Below, piece by piece: positions 6,512 through 13,930 of a stretch of 14,094 nucleotides of DNA. The first letter of the stretch is position 1, and every line of letters begins with the position of its first letter. The position numbers were made by a program, and so were the translations under genes. The stretch is from Candidatus Omnitrophota bacterium (lineage in GTDB: Bacteria; Omnitrophota; Gorgyraeia; B26-G9). The stretch covers positions 1 through 14,094 of the forward strand of contig JAKLQT010000054.1 in NCBI GenBank assembly GCA_022013205.1, written 5' to 3'. The notes under the pieces were generated by a model. The model saw only the letters and a list, made by a program, of their open reading frames with translations. It was not told the DNA's origin and ran no database searches.

Positions 6512-8824
6512 TTATTTTACCACGGTTATCGAATCGCTAGTTTCTGTGTTTTTAGATAAATCGTAAGCACAACCTGCTTTAACAATATCGTTCACGCTGA
6601 AAGTATAGGTTGTTCCGTTTTTCGGATTCTTTACCACGTTTGATTCCAGTGTTACTTTACCGTCTGAATCGGTTACGCCAACATCGGCATCAGAAGTCGC
6701 GTTGCTCCAGGAACCATACACTGTCGCTCCTTCTACCGAACTGCCGTTTGCATCAACAATGGTTACAGTTGCCAGCGCTTTGGTAAATTGATTTTTGCCT
6801 GCGGTTCTGGCACTCAAAGCCATGGTAATATCAGCTATACGCATGATGGCAGAGGATTTCTCGTTTATCGTGGCCGCAGTCGTCATAGTATTGTCAGCAG
6901 TATCTATTTCTCCGTCAACTATGCCAGCTTCTCCTTTGAGAATATGCTCACCAATGGACGCGTCAGTGGTATCCCAGTCAAACAAGACAGTAGCCGAAGC
7001 TCCGGCATTCGGGGAGACATTTTGAGAACTTATTAAATTGTTATCTGTAGTATCAGTCAAGCTTATCGTGATTGTCTCAGTATAGGTACCTTGATTCTCA
7101 ACGGTTACTGGGACTGAAACAACATCGCCCTGATATGCTTGCAAAGGAGCATTGATCGCGGCAACAGCAACATCATGAACCGGTTCTTGAACCGTAACTA
7201 TTGTATACATGGAATTGTTCGCGGTATTAGTTTCTCCTATAACCGGGCTCACTGCTGCCTTGAGGACATCATCACCGATTAATGCGTTAGCAGTATCCCA
7301 TGAAAAGGGTAAATCTGCTGTTCCTTTTGCAGATAAGAATACTCCCTCCTGAGTCCCTATTATCATGCCGCTTGTGGTATCAGTTAAGGTAACGCTAAAG
7401 GATTCATAAAAATCACCCTGGTTAGCCACGCTTACTACTACCGAAACCTCATCACCTTGAAGACACGAGGACGGCGCAGATATACTTGTAACCGCGACAT
7501 CATGAATTTTTTCTCCCGCATAGTTAAGCGCGGCATAGGCATTTACTATCCCCCAGCCATATTCCTGGTCCCAGCCTGTCTGGCCTTTATCTTCTGCTGT
7601 TGCTTCTAATGCTTTTTTAATCTTATCCGGCCCAGTAGTTCCATTGGCAATCACCAAAGCCGCTACTCCGCAGACATGCGGCGCGGCCATAGAAGTACCC
7701 TGATAAAACCAATATCCGAAGTTACCGGGGTCATTGCTAAAAGTCTGCTGCAGTACGCCATCAGCATATCCATCATTATTCTGGTCAACATTTAAATCTC
7801 CGCCAGGAGCAGCAATATCCAAATAGCTGCCGGTATTGGAATAGTAGGCTCTGTTTTCATCAAATCTGGTTGCGCCAACCGCAATGCAATAGGCATCATA
7901 GGCAGCGGGGTATGCGGGTAAATTTTCCTGCTGGTACTCATTCCCCGCGGCACAGACAATCGTGACATTTTTATTATAAGCATAGGCAAGCGCATTTTCT
8001 AAGATAATCGCTGGGCTGGCCCCCCCTAAACTCATATTAATCACGTTAGCCCCGTTATCTGCGGCAAAGTAAATGCCCTCGGCAATATCTGCGTAGGTTC
8101 CTGAACCGGCAGAGTCAAGAACCTTAATCGGCATTATGGAAGTGTTAAATGCCACCCCAGCTGTTCCTAAATTGTTGCTCGTGCTCTGAGCGATTGTTCC
8201 GGTTACGTGCGTACCATGGCCCTCGTCGTCATTGGGATGGCTATCATTATTAACAAAGTCATATCCGGGAACAAATGAGGTATTGGCAAGGTCCGGCGCC
8301 TTTATATATTTTCTGCCATAATTTTCATAAGCAACACCTGTATCAATCACAGCCACGATAACACTCGGACTACCGGTCTGAACATCCCAGGCTGCTTCTA
8401 TGTGAATGCCGCCGTACGCAGAATTATCCATATGCCACTGGTAAGAATAATAAGGATCATTGGGAACCATCGATGCCAACGCAATAAAATTCGGCTCCGC
8501 GTATTCAATATTAGGATTCCGGTTATATATGACGGCCATCTCTTCTACGTTTTTATTCCGGGGTATCCTGAGACGTTTAAACCCGCCCCGTTTGCTTAAC
8601 GATAGGACAGAACAACCCTGGCGTTGATTTATCTCCCTGATTACGTTATCAGAAACCCCTCTTTTGAATTTTACAATGATCTCAGCCGGCGCATATTTTG
8701 GCCCTTCCATCGTCCTTGTCAGCTTTTTTTCAAAAAAACTCTCCTGCCCAAAACTCAGGCCGGTAAAAGCGAAAACAAAAAAGGCCACACTTAACCACAC
8801 CAGATTTTTCTTTAGCTTTTCCAT
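6512..8824 (-). CDS. Secreted S8 (subtilisin-type) serine protease with CARDB and Ig-like domains
   Basis: A 770-residue preproprotein. Residues 1-26 are a signal peptide (LSFG before Gln27). Residues 44-115 resemble the propeptide found in fervidolysin-like proteases (APAEIIVKF, then NIEYAEPNF). The catalytic domain spans about 120-435 with a complete active site: Asp161 in AVIDTGV, His203 in HGTHVTG, oxyanion Asn295 in AAGN, Ser378 in GTSMAAP. Two CARDB-like beta-sandwich repeats follow (about 440-547 and 549-655), each opening with HDVAV and containing a WDT segment, then an Ig-like C-terminal domain (about 660-770). Such accessory domains usually bind substrates or surfaces. No membrane anchor or sorting tail is seen, so release from the cell is likely. 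The start is fixed by AGGAGG six bases upstream. The promoter region is almost the same as that of the five-domain gene, implying shared control. Confidence 0.95.
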   Translation of the reverse strand: MEKLKKNLVWLSVAFFVFAFTGLSFGQESFFEKKLTRTMEGPKYAPAEIIVKFKRGVSDNVIREINQRQGCSVLSLSKRGGFKRLRIPRNKNVEEMAVIYNRNPNIEYAEPNFIALASMVPNDPYYSYQWHMDNSAYGGIHIEAAWDVQTGSPSVIVAVIDTGVAYENYGRKYIKAPDLANTSFVPGYDFVNNDSHPNDDEGHGTHVTGTIAQSTSNNLGTAGVAFNTSIMPIKVLDSAGSGTYADIAEGIYFAADNGANVINMSLGGASPAIILENALAYAYNKNVTIVCAAGNEYQQENLPAYPAAYDAYCIAVGATRFDENRAYYSNTGSYLDIAAPGGDLNVDQNNDGYADGVLQQTFSNDPGNFGYWFYQGTSMAAPHVCGVAALVIANGTTGPDKIKKALEATAEDKGQTGWDQEYGWGIVNAYAALNYAGEKIHDVAVTSISAPSSCLQGDEVSVVVSVANQGDFYESFSVTLTDTTSGMIIGTQEGVFLSAKGTADLPFSWDTANALIGDDVLKAAVSPVIGETNTANNSMYTIVTVQEPVHDVAVAAINAPLQAYQGDVVSVPVTVENQGTYTETITISLTDTTDNNLISSQNVSPNAGASATVLFDWDTTDASIGEHILKGEAGIVDGEIDTADNTMTTAATINEKSSAIMRIADITMALSARTAGKNQFTKALATVTIVDANGSSVEGATVYGSWSNATSDADVGVTDSDGKVTLESNVVKNPKNGTTYTFSVNDIVKAGCAYDLSKNTETSDSITVVK

Positions 8825-8830
8825 CTATTT

Positions 8831-8836
8831 CCTCCT
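8831..8836 (-). promoter_or_regulatory. Shine-Dalgarno of the S8 protease gene
   Basis: AGGAGG on the - strand, followed by AAATAG and the ATG at 8824-8822. Full consensus, unlike the three multidomain genes around it. Confidence 0.85.
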
Positions 8837-8984
8837 ATGAGTTTACTAAAAATATTTTGAAAATAATTATTTAGCTTTCTTACTATCCTTAAAATAAGAG
8901 TATACCTCTAAATAAGACATTGTGCAAACCGAATAATTCTATTCAGGAGTTAGGGATATTGCTCAATGATAATAAAAATTTTAG

Positions 8985-9013
8985 AGTATACCATATCAGC
9001 AAAAAAACTGCAA
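8985..9013 (-). promoter_or_regulatory. Promoter of the S8 protease gene
   Basis: -35 TTGCAG (9008-9013), 17-bp spacer, extended -10 TGG-TATACT (8985-8993). The predicted start near 8978 gives a leader of about 150 bases before the protease ATG, long enough to hold a regulatory structure, though I recognise none. Confidence 0.75.
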
Positions 9014-9061
9014 AAAAAGTTTTGTAAAATAGAAGATGAGACTGAAATTCAATGGTTCTTT
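8986..9061 (-). repeat. 76-bp promoter-region repeat, copy 2
   Basis: The second copy of 6045-6120, with 8 mismatches in 76 and no gaps. Sequence outside the block diverges at once on both sides. An open frame of 63 codons on the - strand (8996-9187) overlaps it and is not a gene. Confidence 0.88.
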
Positions 9062-9161
9062 AGTGTTCAGGCTGCAAAGTTGATCTTCGGGAATTTTCTC
9101 TTGCCCTGGCACGTTAAAGTCCGCTCCGCCTAATACGGGATTCCATTTTAAAATTGGAAAA

Positions 9162-9195
9162 TAAAAATCCCTCGCAACATTTTTCATTGCAAGGG
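9162..9195 (-). terminator. Rho-independent terminator of the uridine-kinase-like gene
   Basis: Read on the - strand: CCCTTGCAA (9195-9187), nine-base loop, TTGCGAGGG (9177-9169) with one G-U pair, then ATTTTTAT. It lies about 80 bases after the stop codon at 9277 and upstream of the protease promoter, so it separates the two units. Confidence 0.75.
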
Positions 9196-9276
9196 GTTAA
9201 AGAAAAATTGCCTCCCGGAACAACCACTTATCAAACTACATTTTTACTCCCTCTTTACTCCTCTCTGCCTCCATAA

Positions 9277-12198
9277 TTAGATTGATCGCTCAATAATACC
9301 CGATATATCCAAAGATGATTCATTGCCCGTTTTAGTTTTTTCACTAACCACATTTAGATTTATTATCCGGGAATCTATAGCTTCTATATCTAAGTCATCC
9401 TTTTCCAGGGAATAAGGTTCTATCTGCCATAAAGAGATATCATCTAAAAATTGATTATATTTTCCTTGTTTTTTTTCCGGATCGAATATTCGCGCGATAA
9501 CTTCCTTCAGTTTGCCCCAGTCTAAATCTCCCGATTCGCGGAGAACTATATTATAAAGCTTAAACGCGGCATCCGCCATCTCCAGAGAATACTCACTAAC
9601 ATAATGATGATAGAATGAAATCCAGCATAAAAGAGCTTGACGTTCCCGCAGATTTTGATATTCGCGAATCCCCTGATAGTATCTGTGCATGAGAAATTTC
9701 TTGCCATCCTCCAGCAAGCCTTCCATATATTTAATCTGCTCCTCCATCGCTTCTAGCCCATAAGGAGGCGACGTTTGCCATGCTTTATCCCGTTCTTTCG
9801 CGAAATATTCATTTCTAAATTGCTCATTATCAGGAACATTTTTCGCGACTAATTCCGAAAAAGACCTCTCAACTTTTTCTTCTAAATCTTTATCCGAACA
9901 ACGCGATAAAATTGAACGCATACTTTGCCGTAAATGTTTTTTATAAATAGCAAAATCATAATCCTGCGATTCATCAGTTAAATCCTTAAAGTGGTTTAAA
10001 ATCACTCTTTCTTTTCCATGATTGTCCGGAGTAAGGGGAAAACTGTACTTGTGGAAATGCGGACATTTATCTACAACGCCGGCTATCTTCCACGCTGCCT
10101 TCTGTTGTTTAAAAAAAAGGCGCAAATACGATTCGATCAATTTGACTTTATCTTCATTCTTCATCCCCTTTTGTTCAAGCACCTCTATCAGCCTGCTCTC
10201 TACCGACATCCATGTCGCTTTTTTCACTAAAACCTCGCCAAAGCGTTGTATTTTTTGCCGGTTACCATCAACATCCACGATAACACTCTTCTGGTTTTCG
10301 CTAAAATCAAGAATAGCCGATTTTACCATTAAATCTCCCATTCGCGGCTTTAATACCTTTTTATAAAATTCCTTAAACTTCTCAAAGCTCTCTTTTTCTA
10401 AAGGCTTTAATAAAACTATGCCGTACTGCCCTCTTTTTTTCGGATAAAATTCAGTTGCCGGAAAAGGATCATCTACGACACGTTCCCTTTCTAAAAACTT
10501 CGTACTAAATAACTGTTTTTCAATACTTTCTTTACAAATCGCGTTCAATTTACTAATAAGATAATTTATATCAATATTTAACGCCCTTAAACACCAGCTC
10601 TCTAATTTATCTAATGTGCCCTGTTTCCAGCGCACCCACAAAGATTCAGCAATAGATTGACTTGAAACCCGTATCCAATTCTCAATCGTTCCCGATGCTT
10701 GCTCAATCCAAGGGATTACATATTTAGCATCTTCTTCCCTCTTCATCTCTAGAACAGCGGCAACATCCATTTCTTTTTTTTCGTCTTCTTTAGCCCTCTT
10801 TCCTCTTCGATACATGGTTATATCGGGATCTGCAAATACTTCGAAGCCAAAATTTACCAAAGAATTTACTTGTTCACTGGCAGTAACCCCTATCCCTTCA
10901 ATGAGCAATATCCCTGTACCCGGTAAAAACCGCTGCAGGAAATCCCTTAGCTTTCCTTCCTGAAGATGATACCATCTTCTACCTACAACTAAACACATTT
11001 TTCCCCACTCATCTTTAGGGATATAGGAACGAACACCATTAATAAAAAGAATATTCTCCTCTTCCTTTTTTTCTATCTTAAACTGTAATGTATTTATCCG
11101 CATCGCATCTGACTGCTCTGCCTTATATTCTAAAACAGGCGTTCCCTGTTCAGATACCTTTAAAAAAATAGTCTCAGGATTAACCTTTTTGTGCTCTTTT
11201 TGGTAGGCGCCTAATTCTTCCTCAAAAATTAAATCCACAGTATCCAATCCAACCTTGTTTTTAGCTACAACATACTCGGAATCGCCAATACCAATCAATA
11301 CCTCATTTTGTGCTGTCTTTCTTGTATGCACAATATAGCTGCCCAGCTCAATTTTTTCGCCTTTTTTCTCCTCTTCCCCGTCTTCGGTTGTATATAATAA
11401 ATACTCTCCTGTCTTATCCTTTTTTAAAGTCACCCGCAATGAGCCGTTGCGGATAATAATATTTCCGTCTTCGTACCCAAATTTAAGCCTCGCCCGTGAC
11501 GGGCCAACGTCAAACAACGGTGTATATGCTGTTCTGCCAAAGATATTTTTAATTGCGCCGGCTATCTGCCGCTTAATCTGGAATTTTTTTGTCACATCCT
11601 CGGTCGTCTTTTTAGTTACCGGGTCAATCGGCCGTTCATTTTTAGGTAAGATATTATGGTCAAATGTGGAAACAACCGTCCCCCTTAATTTATCATAAAA
11701 TGCCTTTAGCATTTTTAGAAATGTAGTCTTGCCGCTTGCCCCTAAACCAACTACTACTCCCGTAACCGGGCCCATTTTCTTTTTTTTTGCCTTCTCAATA
11801 AAATTTTTAGCATAATCCCCAATAGCCTGCTCCGGAGTAAATTCACGATTACTTTCCATCTGTATCTGCTGAACAATAAGATCATATCCTTGTACAAAAT
11901 GATGTACAATTGTCTGAACTTCGGCATCTAAAGCCTTCCTTTGCGCGTAAGATACGAACTCTCCATCATCCTTAGCTAACTCTCCAAGCCTTACTGTTTT
12001 AGAAATAATTTCATAAGTGCCGGTAATTTCCGATCTATTCATTTGTAAAGACGGAGAAAGGCAATCGCGAGACTGCCGCGACACCAACTCCGAAGCAGCC
12101 CAAGACATATTCACTAATAAAAACGCCTGGATGACTATAAAAGAAACAATCCTGAGCATTATCTGCTGTTTTTGAGATTTTATTTCTGGCTTTTTCAT
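9277..12198 (-). CDS. Uridine-kinase-like P-loop protein with large insert and N-terminal export segment
   Basis: A 973-residue protein. Residues 14-35 are a signal peptide-like segment with IQAF at 23-26 and a possible cleavage site at SWA before Ala35; CLSPSLQ follows at 46-52. The P-loop GLGASGKT is at 151-158. Around it are elements expected in the phosphoribulokinase/uridine kinase family: STFDHNILPKNERP at 177-190 (acceptor-site region), YTPLFDVGPSRAR at 225-237, ILLIEGIGV at 430-438 and FADPDITMYRRGKR at 455-468. A beta-rich insert (about 240-410) splits the kinase, which normally totals only about 200 residues. The C-terminal half is mostly helical; residues 690-745 (AAWKIAGVVD, later FKDLTDE) faintly resemble a degenerate kinase lobe. 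It ends in IIERSI, like its two relatives here. The start has no strong Shine-Dalgarno. The kinase-family call is moderate, and substrate and location are unknown. Confidence 0.78.
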   Translation of the reverse strand: MKKPEIKSQKQQIMLRIVSFIVIQAFLLVNMSWAASELVSRQSRDCLSPSLQMNRSEITGTYEIISKTVRLGELAKDDGEFVSYAQRKALDAEVQTIVHHFVQGYDLIVQQIQMESNREFTPEQAIGDYAKNFIEKAKKKKMGPVTGVVVGLGASGKTTFLKMLKAFYDKLRGTVVSTFDHNILPKNERPIDPVTKKTTEDVTKKFQIKRQIAGAIKNIFGRTAYTPLFDVGPSRARLKFGYEDGNIIIRNGSLRVTLKKDKTGEYLLYTTEDGEEEKKGEKIELGSYIVHTRKTAQNEVLIGIGDSEYVVAKNKVGLDTVDLIFEEELGAYQKEHKKVNPETIFLKVSEQGTPVLEYKAEQSDAMRINTLQFKIEKKEEENILFINGVRSYIPKDEWGKMCLVVGRRWYHLQEGKLRDFLQRFLPGTGILLIEGIGVTASEQVNSLVNFGFEVFADPDITMYRRGKRAKEDEKKEMDVAAVLEMKREEDAKYVIPWIEQASGTIENWIRVSSQSIAESLWVRWKQGTLDKLESWCLRALNIDINYLISKLNAICKESIEKQLFSTKFLERERVVDDPFPATEFYPKKRGQYGIVLLKPLEKESFEKFKEFYKKVLKPRMGDLMVKSAILDFSENQKSVIVDVDGNRQKIQRFGEVLVKKATWMSVESRLIEVLEQKGMKNEDKVKLIESYLRLFFKQQKAAWKIAGVVDKCPHFHKYSFPLTPDNHGKERVILNHFKDLTDESQDYDFAIYKKHLRQSMRSILSRCSDKDLEEKVERSFSELVAKNVPDNEQFRNEYFAKERDKAWQTSPPYGLEAMEEQIKYMEGLLEDGKKFLMHRYYQGIREYQNLRERQALLCWISFYHHYVSEYSLEMADAAFKLYNIVLRESGDLDWGKLKEVIARIFDPEKKQGKYNQFLDDISLWQIEPYSLEKDDLDIEAIDSRIINLNVVSEKTKTGNESSLDISGIIERSI

Positions 12199-12393
12199 CG
12201 TTATCTTTTTAAAGTTAAATTATTCTTTCTAAAAGAATCTGATTACACCGATTAAAAATCCTATTACACTAATATACTAATAGAAATTAATTTCTATAAT
12301 CTTTTATTAATCTGTGTAATCATGGGGCATTTTTAAGCTGTTTTAATAACTCACAAATCATTAAGTTATAGAAATTAGCTAAGAATGGCCCCT
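12199..12393. other. Intergenic region with nested inverted repeats
   Basis: It contains an inverted repeat (12241-12255 with 12307-12321; 14 of 15 bases match, core GATTACAC/GTGTAATC), an exact 18-bp palindrome in its loop (12280-12297, ATAGAAATTAATTTCTAT), a small stem ATTCTTT/AAAGAAT (12222-12238) in the probable leader of the downstream gene, and the foldback 12324-12392. I find no TATGGTATACT-type promoter, so the uridine-kinase-like gene may be read from the gene upstream or from a different promoter. Confidence 0.6.
12324..12392 (-). repeat. GGGGC...GCCCC foldback after the kinase-like gene
   Basis: On the - strand the arms pair in blocks: GGGGC with GCCCC at the ends, TTAGCT with AGCTTAA inside, and TAACT with AGTTA innermost. 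It begins one base after the TAA at 12394-12396, so it forms the 3' end of that transcript. No T-run follows. Confidence 0.55.
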
Positions 12394-12660
12394 TTATATG
12401 GCCCTCTCAACAAGAATCTCCGCTTCAAATATTCCAGGCCCGGGATTGCAGGCCCCATTATTTTGCCGAACTTGCGGACTTCTTTCCTCATTGTAAATCA
12501 GCCTCAATGCCTTATAAATTTCCCCCTGTGAAATATCAGCAGGGATTGTGTTTTTTTGGGTATATTCTTTGATTACACTCCATATTTCCCAATGGAATAA
12601 ATATCCTAATTTTTCCGATTCCATGGGGATAATAATATCGTTCGGATTGATATATTTTTG
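12394..12660 (-). pseudogene. In-frame C-terminal extension cut off by a TAG stop
   Basis: Directly after the TAG at 12661-12663, the same frame stays open for 88 codons to a TAA. The reading begins QKYINPNDIIIP and continues into amphipathic, protein-like sequence (GYLFHWEIW, then IYKALRLIYNEE). An internal ATG at 12624 could start a 76-residue protein, but no Shine-Dalgarno precedes it. The last residues, EILVERAI, match the C-terminus of the 1599-residue protein (GILVGQAI) and resemble that of the 973-residue protein (GIIERSI). This is independent evidence that the segment was, or is, the true end of the kinase-like protein. A nonsense mutation, a sequencing error, or translational readthrough would each explain it. 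Confidence 0.65.
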
Positions 12661-13851
12661 CTAATTTTTTCCGAAATATCCACGCGCAAATTTTTGAAAA
12701 ACCTGGAAAGTTCTCTCCATGGGAGCAGTTTCGTCGGGCCATTCTCTATAGTCTTTTAAATATTCCCACAACATCCTCGATATATCCAGCCAGCGAAACG
12801 CGATTGTCATAACCTCTCGTTTTCCCTCAGGAAAATCCCCTATCTCTAAAACACGATCAAGGTCTTTGGCGGTAAATTTTATCCCTTCAGGAGTTTTCAC
12901 TTTAGCAAAATTTCCAAAGTGAGGGAATCGGTGTATAAATCCAGCGCCATGAATCTTCCTCAAAAGTCCGGCTAAGGCCTCCACGTGTTCCTCGTCATCT
13001 TTGGGATTGCATCTATCCTCCTGAACTGATTCCATCGCGAATAACACAAAGCCGACTTTCTCCCCTTTAAAAAGTAAGTTATTATAATAAGCTTCTCCTA
13101 TGGGAAAATCTACAGGAATATTCTTCGCCATAAACTTTTTATGATACTTAAATTCCCGTTTAGCATTTCCGTAGAACATCGTTCCAAAAGGGGTATTGAT
13201 CGGCCCGGTATTTAAAATCTCACCATCATTATTCGCAGTTGGAACCCCCTGTGTTTTCCCTGCTCCCTCGACATACTCAAGAACTTCATTGTTGTCAACC
13301 TGCGGAAGTACTCCTTTTAAACGTAACGCCTTTATTGTCATTCCTATGTATTCTATCGGTTTCTCAAGCACAATAATATCAGAACGCCCATCATCTATTC
13401 CTCCGGTATGATCCTCAGTAATTATTTGTCTTATCTTTTCTAACACTGTCGAATCTTCGTCCCTAACCTTTAGCTGAGAAACTAATTTAAGAAATTTATA
13501 CTGTATGTGCAGCGTAGCAGGAAAATCTCCATTTAGATTTAGTCCTTTTCCTGTTTCCAGGCGGAAACCGGTTAAATCTCCCAAATCCTCTGTTAACGCT
13601 CTAAACTCTATCCGAAATGATTGTGTCTGCATACAAACATTAGGGGACAACATCATCGCCGATTCTTTTCGGCCCTTGTAGAAAATCTCAGTTTGCTCAT
13701 ATAAAGAACCCTCTTCTTTTATCAATCCACTTTTTTTTTGAAAAAGGAGCCCTGGATTCAAGGCAAAGCCCAGCATTACAAACGCTTGGATCAGCGCCAT
13801 AACGGTTATTTTACATGCAGCATCCAGCTTTCTATTTTTTAAGTCATACAT
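12661..13851 (-). CDS. Kinase-fold protein with N-terminal hydrophobic anchor (probably truncated)
   Basis: 396 residues from the ATG at 13851. A longer start at 13899 (16 more codons) is open, but the predicted transcript begins at about that ATG, and starting at 13851 puts IQAF at residues 21-24, the same place as in the 1599-residue protein. The hydrophobic segment (about 13-38) has no clear cleavage site and may be a membrane anchor. MLSPNVCMQ follows at 67-75. The rest resembles a protein kinase/aminoglycoside phosphotransferase fold: hinge-like FVLFAME near 278-284, then a catalytic-loop-like HRFPHFGN at 307-314, in which the usual catalytic Asp of HxD is Phe, and KDLDRV at 329-334 in the place of the metal-binding DFG. 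Activity is thus doubtful. It ends at a TAG with 88 more open codons after it in frame. Substrate unknown. Confidence 0.68.
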   Translation of the reverse strand: MYDLKNRKLDAACKITVMALIQAFVMLGFALNPGLLFQKKSGLIKEEGSLYEQTEIFYKGRKESAMMLSPNVCMQTQSFRIEFRALTEDLGDLTGFRLETGKGLNLNGDFPATLHIQYKFLKLVSQLKVRDEDSTVLEKIRQIITEDHTGGIDDGRSDIIVLEKPIEYIGMTIKALRLKGVLPQVDNNEVLEYVEGAGKTQGVPTANNDGEILNTGPINTPFGTMFYGNAKREFKYHKKFMAKNIPVDFPIGEAYYNNLLFKGEKVGFVLFAMESVQEDRCNPKDDEEHVEALAGLLRKIHGAGFIHRFPHFGNFAKVKTPEGIKFTAKDLDRVLEIGDFPEGKREVMTIAFRWLDISRMLWEYLKDYREWPDETAPMERTFQVFQKFARGYFGKN

Positions 13852-13902
13852 AATTACCCATAACAAGCTGTGAACATTAAGCAGGAATTGAAAAAGCATT
13901 AA

Positions 13903-13930
13903 AGTATACCATAATTTCCGGATTTTTCAA
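13903..13930 (-). promoter_or_regulatory. Promoter of the kinase-like gene
   Basis: Extended -10 TGG-TATACT (13903-13911) and -35 TTGAAA (13925-13930) with a 16-bp spacer. The 11 bases TATGGTATACT are identical to those before the five-domain and protease genes, but the region upstream of the -10 is not. The predicted transcription start near 13897 favours translation from 13851, with a leader of about 45 bases. Confidence 0.7.

Noticed and set aside
8996..9187. 63-codon open frame on the - strand
   Set aside because: It overlaps the protease promoter repeat and the terminator of the upstream gene.
11300..11490. FHA-like phosphopeptide-binding domain in the insert of the uridine-kinase-like protein
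   Set aside because: The region is beta-rich, but the diagnostic Gly-Arg, Ser-x-x-His and Asn positions cannot be placed.
12394..12624. Independent 76-residue gene starting at 12624
   Set aside because: There is no Shine-Dalgarno, the frame continues open upstream to the TAG, and the tail matches the ends of the larger relatives. It is better seen as an extension of the kinase-like gene.
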